A DNA stretch of 14,861 nucleotides, taken from positions 1 through 14,861 of the forward strand of contig NYXD01000008.1 in assembly GCA_002685435.1 (NCBI GenBank), read 5' to 3'. The translations under genes and the position numbers were made by a program. The notes under the pieces are model-generated. The model saw only the letters and a list, made by a program, of their open reading frames with translations, was not told the origin of the DNA and did not search any database. Of this stretch, positions 8,296 through 14,861 are shown one piece after another. The stretch comes from Cryomorphaceae bacterium. Lineage in GTDB: Bacteria; Bacteroidota; Bacteroidia; Flavobacteriales; Schleiferiaceae. Within the stretch, counting starts at the first letter, position 1. Every line of letters starts with the position of its first letter.

Positions 8296-9702
8296 ATGTT
8301 GAAGCAATTCATAAGTAAACTTCGAAAACATGCATTGACGGCAGTACTTACTGCGGCAGTGCTCGGTGCCTTGTTATTACAATTGAATTTACTTTCTGGA
8401 GAATTGGAATTACAGAAACAGCAGTTTGATTCTGATGTTAGCGCCACTGCGTCGGGTATTAACGAGCGGGTGCGACTTTTTGTGAAAAGGAAAAGTACAG
8501 GTGCGCTTAAACAAAGTACATCTAACGATTCAACCGTAACTATCAATACACCAATGGGAACAACAACCTTGCGTTGGTCCACGACTCAGGGTACGGATCC
8601 TTACGGTTCGGGATTCGGTATGGATACGACAATGATTTCTGGATTTCTTGACGATTTTCAAAGTTCTTTACCATGGGAAACGCTTATTTCATCATCGGAA
8701 ATGGACAGCTTATTGCAAAGCGAATTACGCGTTCATGGCATTCGTACCGCACCTAAATGGGCCATCGTTGAGAATGGGTATTTAAACAGTTTACTCAGCG
8801 ATGCTTTTACCACGGATAAAGTTGCTTACAACTTTGTTTTGGCCGAGAGCTTTTTTGGCCCTACACGACAGTTGCTGATGTATTTCCCTTCAGGTAAGTT
8901 CTATTTAGCATCGCGCGTTTATCTCAATCTTTTTGTAACCTTACTTTTCTCAACGGTCATTTTATTCGCTTTTTTTAGTGTGCAGCGTCATGGGCGCAAA
9001 CAAAAGCGCTTAGCTGCAGTCAAGAGCGATTTCATAAGTAATATGTCGCATGAATTCAAAACCCCGCTAGCGACCATCAGTTTAGCAGTAGATGCTTTGT
9101 TGCGTAATGGTGAGAAAATGAATTCCGAGCAAATGCATCAGTATCTGGGTATTATAAAGAGTGAGAATAAGCGAATGAATGCTCAGATGGAGAGCGTGTT
9201 ACAGATGTCCATGATGGATAAAGAGGAATTGACCTTAACCTTAGCTCCTATGAATTTAGAAGCCTGTTTGCGTGAAGCTGTCGACCATTTTAAGCTCACG
9301 GCGGAACAGCGACAGGGGTGGATCGATTTAAGCTGCGAGGCAGGCGATTACGAAATGGAAGGAGATTTGATTCAATTTAAAAGCGCATTAACCAACCTCA
9401 TTGATAACGCTATAAAGTACAGTATTGATGCGCCTGAAATCAGCATTAAATTGGATCAAGGTTTAGATGAACATAAAATTATGGTCAAAGACCGAGGTAT
9501 AGGAATGGATGAAGATACTAAGCGACAAGTTTTTGATCGGTTTTATCGTGCAACGAAAGGAAACATTCATGATGTGAAAGGACACGGTTTAGGTCTTTCT
9601 TTCGTTAAAGATATAATAGAAAAACACGGTGGAACTATTCGAGTAGATAGTGCTCTTAACGCTGGAACCACCTTTACGATAGTATTGCCAAAAACAGTAT
9701 AA
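8296..9702 (+). CDS. Membrane sensor histidine kinase, RprX-like
   Basis: A 468-residue inner-membrane sensor kinase. Transmembrane segments lie at about 13-33 and 208-229, enclosing a periplasmic sensor region of about 170 residues that matches no domain I recognise. No clear HAMP domain is visible. The cytoplasmic half has the HisKA dimerisation helix with phospho-acceptor His252 (SNMSHEFKTPL). The HATPase_c domain has N-box LTNLIDNAIKYS (Asn371), G1 DRGIGM, F-box FDRFYRA and G2 GHGLGLSFV. It should autophosphorylate and pass the phosphate to the response regulator encoded 2 bases downstream. Resemblance to Bacteroides RprX is from memory of the family's layout. The signal is unknown. A 66-base gap separates it from the MoxR gene. 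Confidence 0.93.
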   Translation: MLKQFISKLRKHALTAVLTAAVLGALLLQLNLLSGELELQKQQFDSDVSATASGINERVRLFVKRKSTGALKQSTSNDSTVTINTPMGTTTLRWSTTQGTDPYGSGFGMDTTMISGFLDDFQSSLPWETLISSSEMDSLLQSELRVHGIRTAPKWAIVENGYLNSLLSDAFTTDKVAYNFVLAESFFGPTRQLLMYFPSGKFYLASRVYLNLFVTLLFSTVILFAFFSVQRHGRKQKRLAAVKSDFISNMSHEFKTPLATISLAVDALLRNGEKMNSEQMHQYLGIIKSENKRMNAQMESVLQMSMMDKEELTLTLAPMNLEACLREAVDHFKLTAEQRQGWIDLSCEAGDYEMEGDLIQFKSALTNLIDNAIKYSIDAPEISIKLDQGLDEHKIMVKDRGIGMDEDTKRQVFDRFYRATKGNIHDVKGHGLGLSFVKDIIEKHGGTIRVDSALNAGTTFTIVLPKTV

Positions 9703-9704
9703 TT

Positions 9705-10394
9705 ATGGAAAAGCAGCGAATCTTATTAGTGGAAGACGATGTGAACTTTGGCAATATGCTCAAAGACACACTGGATTTTAACGATTACGAGGTCACACTT
9801 GAACGCGACGGTGTTCAGGGCTTACGTGCATACAAGCAGGGCACATATGAACTTTGTATTTTCGACATCATGATGCCGAAGAAGGATGGCTTGACTTTAG
9901 CGACTGAGGTAAAAGAAATCGATAACGGTCAGCCACTGATCTTTTTGACAGCAAAAGGACAAAAGGAAGACATCATCGCTGGTTATAGTGCAGGTGCTGA
10001 TGATTATTTGGTGAAGCCCTTCGATACGGATGTTTTACTCTACAAAATACAAGCCATTATCGGTCGAAAAGTAGCTGAAATGGACGAAGAGCCCGACACT
10101 TTCAGTATAGGAAGTTTCATTTTGGAGCCAAAGATTCGTCAGTTAAGTCGCGAAGGGGAATTGATCAGATTGAGTCCTAAAGAAAGTGACCTTTTAAAAA
10201 TGCTTATTCAACACAAGAACCAATTGATGCCTCGTAGCAAAGCATTATTAAAGATTTGGCGCGAGGACAACTACTTTACAGGACGTTCTATGGATGTTTA
10301 TGTTGCTAAACTTCGTAAATATTTAAAAGTAGACGAACGTATTAGAATAGATAACGTTCACGGAGAAGGGTTCCGATTAGTCGAAGAAGCTTAA
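9705..10394 (+). CDS. OmpR/PhoB-family response regulator, RprY-like
   Basis: A 229-residue two-domain response regulator. The receiver domain (about 4-120) has the acidic pair Asp11-Asp12, phospho-acceptor Asp54 in FDIMMPKKDG, the conserved Thr in FLTAKG and the Lys in LVKPFD. The C-terminal winged-helix DNA-binding domain (about 132-226) has LSPKESDLLKML, the recognition-helix region SMDVYVAKLRKYL and the wing VHGEGFRL. It is the partner of the kinase 2 bases upstream and should act as a phosphorylation-controlled transcription factor. Similarity to Bacteroides RprY (MMPKKDG, FLTAK, ADDY) is recognisable. Its stop codon overlaps that of the convergent photolyase gene by 4 bases. Confidence 0.95.
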   Translation: MEKQRILLVEDDVNFGNMLKDTLDFNDYEVTLERDGVQGLRAYKQGTYELCIFDIMMPKKDGLTLATEVKEIDNGQPLIFLTAKGQKEDIIAGYSAGADDYLVKPFDTDVLLYKIQAIIGRKVAEMDEEPDTFSIGSFILEPKIRQLSREGELIRLSPKESDLLKMLIQHKNQLMPRSKALLKIWREDNYFTGRSMDVYVAKLRKYLKVDERIRIDNVHGEGFRLVEEA

Positions 10395-11854
10395 GGCCTT
10401 CTTGTGTTCGGGTTGACCAGTTTCTCTAAGATAAGTTGTGCCTCTTGTTTCGAAGCTTTGGTCTTTTTGATGCTATAGAGTTGATCGCTTGCGTATTTTC
10501 TGGCGCGTGTAAGATCGACGATTGGGGTCTTTGGATAGTCTCCAGTATCCCATTGCTCCATCTCCCATATCATAGGTGGTATGTCCCAAGGCTCGTGTAA
10601 ATGCGGTAGTGGTAAGGCTTTTAGTTCGGGCAGCCATTGCTTGATGAATTCGCCTTTTGGGTCCTGGTCATAGCTTTGCTTGATAGGGTTGTAAATACGA
10701 ATGGTATTTATCCCGGTGTAGCCGCTTTGCATCTGAAATTGGGTATAGTGGATTCCAGGTTCAAAATCTGTAAATGTACTTGCCAGGTAACGGGCTCCAG
10801 CTTCCCAAGGCAACCAGAGGTATTGACTATAAAAGCTCACAACCATCGCGCGCATCCTGAAATTGAGATAGCCTGTCGCAGCTACACAACGCATACACGC
10901 GTCGACTAATGGTACACCAGTGGTACCGTTTTTCCACGCCTCAAATTTCTTCTCATCCCAGACCTTTGAATCATCTATAGCAGCATAGGCGCTATTGATG
11001 GGGCGGAATTCGTAGCTACATGCGCTTTCAAATTTTTGTATAAAATGCGCTTGCCAACGCAAGCGATCGACAAATGCGCGTTGATTTCGCTTGCTGCCAG
11101 CGAGCTCAACTACCTCTGCCATATGCCATACTTGGCGAATACTAAGATTCCCCCAAGCTAAATGGGGCGAAATGCGGCTGCATCCTTTTCTACTGGCTAA
11201 GGGTTTTGAAATACTTTGGGCATAGCCTTTAATACGTTCGGTAAGGAATGAATACAAAACGCGTTCCGCTCGTGAAGTGCCGCCCTTTTGAAAATAGGGA
11301 TGGGGTTTGTAGTCATTAGTATGTTGCCATGGCTCAAAAATATTGGGCTGCGCTTGCTCGCGAACTGCATTTAAGTCAGTCTGTAGCGGTGCAACATCTA
11401 CATATTCGTACCAATCTTTAAGCCAGTTTTTACGGTGCTTCAGTCCTCTTTTTACGCCTCCATAATCCCATTCATGCCACGAAGTATTGAAGCTTTTTAA
11501 AAGACGTCTAACTGCCTTATCTCGTTTAAAAGTCTTGTCTATACCTGTTTCTCGGTGACTGTAAACGGCTATCACGTTGAAGGTAGACAGACAGTATTTA
11601 AAGAAATCTAATGCCTCTATATTTAAAAAATAAACGACTTCTTTACCCGCAACTTCATTCAGGTCTTTAATGGAATCCCAAACAAATCGTTCATGGCGTA
11701 GATCGTAAGGTTTATCGCTCCACAACGAAGGTTCGTAAAGCGCTATAAAAAGTACCCGTTCTCCTGCTGCTAATGCGCTTCGAATAGGGGCGTGGTCGTG
11801 CCATCTGAAATCGCGTTTAAACCAAACAATATGAATGGATTGTTTAGTTGCCAT
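10391..11854 (-). CDS. DNA photolyase/cryptochrome family flavoprotein with altered Trp triad
   Basis: A 487-residue member of the photolyase/cryptochrome superfamily. The N-terminal Rossmann-like antenna domain begins VWFKRDFRWHD. A helical FAD-binding domain covers about 190-460. Landmarks are TSRAERVL, CSRISPHLAWGNLS, RLRWQAHF, GTTGVPLVDACMR, and IRIYNPIKQS followed by DPKGEFIKQWLPEL. Photolyases repair UV pyrimidine dimers using reduced FAD and blue light; cryptochromes use the same fold for signalling. Aligning by hand to E. coli PhrB from memory, Trp299 and Trp350 match two of the electron-transfer tryptophans, but the FAD-proximal one is Phe373, followed by Gln374-Met375. The residue facing FAD N5 (Asn in PhrB) would be His369. 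Repair versus signalling is therefore undecided. It is the last gene of a three-gene minus-strand operon and overlaps the flavin reductase-like gene by 11 bases. Confidence 0.9.
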   Translation of the reverse strand: MATKQSIHIVWFKRDFRWHDHAPIRSALAAGERVLFIALYEPSLWSDKPYDLRHERFVWDSIKDLNEVAGKEVVYFLNIEALDFFKYCLSTFNVIAVYSHRETGIDKTFKRDKAVRRLLKSFNTSWHEWDYGGVKRGLKHRKNWLKDWYEYVDVAPLQTDLNAVREQAQPNIFEPWQHTNDYKPHPYFQKGGTSRAERVLYSFLTERIKGYAQSISKPLASRKGCSRISPHLAWGNLSIRQVWHMAEVVELAGSKRNQRAFVDRLRWQAHFIQKFESACSYEFRPINSAYAAIDDSKVWDEKKFEAWKNGTTGVPLVDACMRCVAATGYLNFRMRAMVVSFYSQYLWLPWEAGARYLASTFTDFEPGIHYTQFQMQSGYTGINTIRIYNPIKQSYDQDPKGEFIKQWLPELKALPLPHLHEPWDIPPMIWEMEQWDTGDYPKTPIVDLTRARKYASDQLYSIKKTKASKQEAQLILEKLVNPNTRRP

Positions 11855-12473
11855 TTTTTGATGGTTTTACTTCAGGAAAGGGGAGGTGGGCTACCGATTC
11901 GGGTATAAAATAATGTTGGAGGCCTAGGGCTAATAAAGGAGGTGTATCGAAATGTATTGTAGCGTCTTTTCGAACCAGTGCCTTACCTAATCCCACTTGT
12001 TGAACTTGGCCTACCGTATATATACAATCGTTTTTTAACTTAAAACTTTCGTCAAATTCCAATTCTACAGCCCAAAGTGCAGCAGTTGGAATGGGATGCG
12101 TCCATCCCTCCAAAGTTTCACAGTGTCCGCCCAAATGTATCCATTCAAAAGTGCCTGCATCATAAGAAGCACTGCTATCGTGCAGCCGTTGCATCTCTGT
12201 CTCCGGGAGCGCCACAAGGGTGATACGTTTGTACGTTTTATAATTCGTGAAGGAATGTCTATTGCCATTATCTGGACGGAACAAAATACTCATGCATGCC
12301 GGGTTTGCGCCTACATGCGTAACATTCGTAAAGACTCCAGCATTCCAATCACCCTGTGTTCCAGATATGGCTAAAAAAGCGGTTCGAACGCCAGAAATGG
12401 CGTTAATTAATCCGGTACGTTCTCTTCGCTGAAGACCGTCTAATGCTGAGGCTGTAAACGATTCCTTCCACAT
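11844..12473 (-). CDS. Flavin reductase-like (FMN-binding split-barrel) protein
   Basis: A 209-residue protein of the flavin reductase-like family. Residues 20-68 show the family pattern of a LINAISGVRTAFL strand, then FTNVTHVGANPACMSILFRP, where flavin phosphate and ring contacts are made in relatives; HDSSASYD and FEWIHL follow. Relatives bind FMN or FAD, and some use NAD(P)H to make free reduced flavin. I chose the ATG at 12473, where the family similarity begins; a longer open frame to 12527 would run into the SDR gene. The ATG lies 2 bases after the SDR stop, with AAGG directly in front. The stop overlaps the photolyase gene by 11 bases, so the two are probably translationally coupled. 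Supplying reduced flavin to the photolyase is an attractive inference from position only. Confidence 0.85.
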   Translation of the reverse strand: MWKESFTASALDGLQRRERTGLINAISGVRTAFLAISGTQGDWNAGVFTNVTHVGANPACMSILFRPDNGNRHSFTNYKTYKRITLVALPETEMQRLHDSSASYDAGTFEWIHLGGHCETLEGWTHPIPTAALWAVELEFDESFKLKNDCIYTVGQVQQVGLGKALVRKDATIHFDTPPLLALGLQHYFIPESVAHLPFPEVKPSKNGN

Positions 12474-12475
12474 CC

Positions 12476-13162
12476 TTAAAGAACGCTCTGTCCGCCGTCG
12501 ATATGAACAATCTGACCCGTCATCCAACTGCTTTTGTCGCTCAATAAGAATGCTGCCATTTCAGCGATATCGCCTACTTCACCTACGCGCTTCATTGGGT
12601 TATTCGCACCAATGGCCTCCTTTTTCTCCGCTGTGCTGAGTAGTTTTGCGGCAAGGGGTGTATCGGTAAGGCTTGGTGCAATGCAGTTGATGCGCGCCTT
12701 CGGCGCCCACTCTGAGGCAATGGCGCGTGTGAGTCCCTCAATTGCGCCTTTAGAGGTACTTACTGTGGCGTGAAACGGCATTCCGCGCTGCACAGCAACC
12801 GTAGAGAACAGAACACATGAGGCTATGCTGTCTTTTTTAAAGTTCTTTTGAGCTGCCTGTAAAGCTTTGATGGCACCCATCACTTGAAGTTGAAAATCTG
12901 CTTCGAAGACTTCTGGTTTTAAACCTCGAAAGGGTTTTAGGTTGATGGATCCAACACTATACATGAGACCATCAATATTTTCTGGCATGATCTCGTCCCA
13001 TGAGTCGGTCAGTACATCAAACTCTTCCCACTCAATAGTATGCGCATGTCCTTCATAAGGCGTTCTGCTAAATACAGTGATTTGGTGTCCTTCTGCGGCT
13101 AGTAGTTCTGCCGTGGCTTTGCCGATACCTTTGCTACCGCCAACGATTACGTAGTGTTTCAT
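12476..13162 (-). CDS. Short-chain dehydrogenase/reductase-fold protein lacking the catalytic Tyr
   Basis: A 228-residue SDR. The NAD(P)-binding glycine motif GGSKGIG is at 8-14, and the C-terminal signatures INCIAPSLTDTPLA and TGQIVHIDGGQS are intact. The active site is not standard. The YxxxK motif reads VSTSK (Val134, Lys138), the catalytic Ser position holds Ser120-Thr121, and the usual NNAG reads YSVG. I recall this subfamily (HAxVxxSKGAIEGLTRA) in other bacteria, where the Tyr is also missing, so it is probably a real subfamily trait and not a sequencing error. The reaction is unknown; it may be a non-enzymatic nucleotide-binding protein. It is the first gene of the operon with the flavin reductase-like protein (2-base gap) and photolyase, and is transcribed divergently from hutH across 104 bases. 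Confidence 0.88.
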   Translation of the reverse strand: MKHYVIVGGSKGIGKATAELLAAEGHQITVFSRTPYEGHAHTIEWEEFDVLTDSWDEIMPENIDGLMYSVGSINLKPFRGLKPEVFEADFQLQVMGAIKALQAAQKNFKKDSIASCVLFSTVAVQRGMPFHATVSTSKGAIEGLTRAIASEWAPKARINCIAPSLTDTPLAAKLLSTAEKKEAIGANNPMKRVGEVGDIAEMAAFLLSDKSSWMTGQIVHIDGGQSVL

Positions 13163-13266
13163 AGTTACTTCTTCTAAGATTCTAAACCCAATTTTCGCAT
13201 CAAGGTTCGCAGTTGTGCGGTATTAAAGACGTTGTGGCGTATTTTGTGGTTCCTTAATCACAGCTC

Positions 13267-14784
13267 ATGAAACGACTAGAAATAGGAACTACACCATTAT
13301 CTTATGTTGACTATCAGTCCATTGCGGACGGTTCAGTAGTAATCGCCTTATCTGAAACTGCTCGAAAGAAGATTGTGGCATCAAGAAAATTTCTCGAGGA
13401 AAAATCAGTGCGCAGTATTGCGCCTATCTATGGAGTGAATACCGGCTTTGGTAGTCTGTGTTCCATTGAAGTGGGTACTGAGGATTTGGGTAGGTTGCAA
13501 ACAAACCTTGTGCGGTCGCATGCTTGTGGTACAGGCGATCCTATAGATCAGGCTATAGTCCGATTAATCATCGCTTTAAAATTAAAGAGTTTTGCAGTGG
13601 GCGTTAGTGGCGTTCGGCTTGAGGTATGTGAAAGTCTAGTTCAAATGTTCAATAGTGGAGCCCTGCCGGTCATTTATGCGCAAGGTTCACTTGGTGCTAG
13701 TGGTGATTTAGCCCCGCTAGCACATATGAGTCTTCCCTTATTGGGCGAAGGCAGTCTGTGGTTTAATGGTGAAATTTTAGAAACTCAAACGGTGTTAAAC
13801 GAATTAGGTGCTAAAGCGTGGACCACTAACACTTTGGCGTCAAAAGAGGGATTAGCGCTCTTAAACGGCACCCAGTTCATGTCTGCGCATGGCATCTATG
13901 CCACGCTTCATGCACGCAGATTAGATTATTTTTCAGACTTTATAGGTGCCCTTTCAACAGCAGCGCACGACGGTAGAATAGAGGCTTTTTCACAGGGTGT
14001 CCATGCGACTCGCCCTCAAAGAGGTCAGGTTCTTACTGCCAAGCGCTTATTTGAATGGTTGAATGAGACGCCCATCATGCATGAAGAGAAAGTTCACGTG
14101 CAAGATCCGTATAGTTTTCGTTGCATGCCGCAGGTACACGGAGCTAGTAAAAACGCCCTATGGCATGCGATGGAAGTGATCGAAACGGAGGTCAATTCTG
14201 CTACGGATAACCCGGTAGTCTTAGAAGATGAGGATGCTGTGGTAAGTGCAGGGAATTTTCATGGTCAGCCTCTTGCTTTGGTTCTGGATTATATGGCATT
14301 AGCCTTACACGAATTAGGCTCTATTTCTGAACGCCGAACCTATCAGCTAATTTCGGGTAGGAGAGGTTTACCACCTTTTTTAACACCAAATCCAGGCTTG
14401 AACAGTGGGCTGATGATAGCACAGTATACCGCGGCAGGGATTGTAAGCCAGAACAAGCAATACTGTACGCCGGCTTCTGCAGATAGTATTGAGAGTTCAA
14501 ACGGGCAGGAGGACCATGTAAGCATGGGGGCGAATGCAGCCACGAAATTAGTCAAAGTGGTGGACAATCTGTATCAAATTTTGGGTATTGAGCTGCTCAA
14601 TGCATCCCAAGCACTGCACCTTCGTAAAGCAGATATTAGCCCTACTATGCAAAGCTATGTGACTTCTTTCCGGGAGGTGGTTCCGGTGATTGAGGAAGAC
14701 CGCTATTTGCATCCTGACCTCACCGCATCTAGCGACTTTTTACGCTCGAGGTCTCTAGAAGATGACGTACTTTTGTCCCTCTAA
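13267..14784 (+). CDS. hutH: Histidine ammonia-lyase
   Basis: Deaminates L-histidine to urocanate and ammonia, the first step of histidine degradation, in the cytoplasm as a tetramer. The 505-residue length is normal. The Ala144-Ser145-Gly146 triad in GASGDLAPLAHM forms the MIO electrophile autocatalytically. The loop YGVNTGFG contains Tyr55. Ser84-His85 in VRSHACGTG and Glu415 in GQEDHVSMG favour histidine over tyrosine or phenylalanine as substrate in this superfamily. ATDNPVV and the SERRTYQL segment are further family hallmarks. No hutU, hutI or hutG is encoded in the window, so the rest of the pathway must lie elsewhere. It is divergent from the SDR operon. No good promoter match is visible in the 104-base gap. 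Confidence 0.96.
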   Translation: MKRLEIGTTPLSYVDYQSIADGSVVIALSETARKKIVASRKFLEEKSVRSIAPIYGVNTGFGSLCSIEVGTEDLGRLQTNLVRSHACGTGDPIDQAIVRLIIALKLKSFAVGVSGVRLEVCESLVQMFNSGALPVIYAQGSLGASGDLAPLAHMSLPLLGEGSLWFNGEILETQTVLNELGAKAWTTNTLASKEGLALLNGTQFMSAHGIYATLHARRLDYFSDFIGALSTAAHDGRIEAFSQGVHATRPQRGQVLTAKRLFEWLNETPIMHEEKVHVQDPYSFRCMPQVHGASKNALWHAMEVIETEVNSATDNPVVLEDEDAVVSAGNFHGQPLALVLDYMALALHELGSISERRTYQLISGRRGLPPFLTPNPGLNSGLMIAQYTAAGIVSQNKQYCTPASADSIESSNGQEDHVSMGANAATKLVKVVDNLYQILGIELLNASQALHLRKADISPTMQSYVTSFREVVPVIEEDRYLHPDLTASSDFLRSRSLEDDVLLSL

Positions 14785-14796
14785 CCCGAGTGTATC

Positions 14797-14861
14797 ATGA
14801 GTAAAGACCCATACGAAGGATTACGAACGCAGCTTGAAGATCGCGATTGGCCAGCTGTATT
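14797..14861 (+). CDS. DUF493 (YbeD-like) family protein, 3' partial
   Basis: An open frame starts at ATG 14797, 12 bases after the hutH stop, and runs to the window edge. The 21 complete codons begin MSKDPYEGLRTQLE and end DRDWPAV. The start of small DUF493/YbeD-like proteins typically reads YExLKxQL followed by WPxVYxFKFI, which this matches as far as it goes. The function of the family is not established. Close spacing suggests co-transcription with hutH. The identification rests on few residues. Confidence 0.6.
   Translation, partial: MSKDPYEGLRTQLEDRDWPAV

Noticed and set aside
12474..12527. Longer N-terminus for the flavin reductase-like protein
   Set aside because: The extra 18 residues overlap the SDR coding end and are Arg/Asp/Ser-rich without family similarity. 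The ATG at 12473 is well placed.
13240..13247. TATTTTGT as a promoter for hutH
   Set aside because: It looks like TAnnTTTG with one T missing, and no -33 element lies at a suitable distance. It is too weak to list, and the reverse strand of the same gap has no match either.

Overview
The window is a gene-dense piece of a Bacteroidota chromosome, most likely Flavobacteriales. Three things point there. The first gene ends in a type B sorting domain of the type IX secretion system (gliding-motility-associated C-terminal family). The clearest promoter has the Bacteroidota -7 element TAnnTTTG. The genes also resemble Bacteroidota families: long multi-parvulin PPIases and an RprX/RprY-like two-component pair. 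I see no tRNA, rRNA, CRISPR array, insertion sequence or prophage gene, and no intergenic stretch reaches 300 bases.

Layout. (1) Bases 1-1587 hold the 3' part of a large secreted protein of fibronectin-III-like repeats. It ends at a near-perfect terminator hairpin (1605-1641). (2) Bases 1687-8229 are a tightly packed plus-strand cluster: guaB (IMP dehydrogenase), a two-parvulin periplasmic PPIase, a small probable lipoprotein with a decayed parvulin region, a SurA-like chaperone/PPIase and a MoxR-type AAA+ ATPase. Gaps are 5 bases or less, or the genes overlap. A promoter sits directly behind the terminator. (3) After 66 bases comes a histidine kinase/response regulator pair (8296-10394). (4) Convergent with it, on the minus strand, is a three-gene operon read SDR-like protein -> flavin reductase-like protein -> photolyase/cryptochrome (13162 down to 10391). 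(5) Divergent from that operon are hutH (histidine ammonia-lyase) and, 12 bases downstream, the first 65 bases of a DUF493-type gene cut by the window edge.

How the genes work together. The PPIase trio and MoxR look like an envelope protein-folding module attached to a purine-biosynthesis gene. The two-component system downstream may sense envelope state, but that is inference. The minus-strand operon couples a flavin-dependent light enzyme to a flavin-binding reductase-like protein and an SDR-fold protein. Two of these three lack a residue normally considered central: the FAD-proximal Trp of the photolyase is Phe, and the catalytic Tyr of the SDR is Val. That operon is the most interesting part of the window. 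Nothing here clearly amounts to a wholly new system. The rest is ordinary core and envelope gene content.
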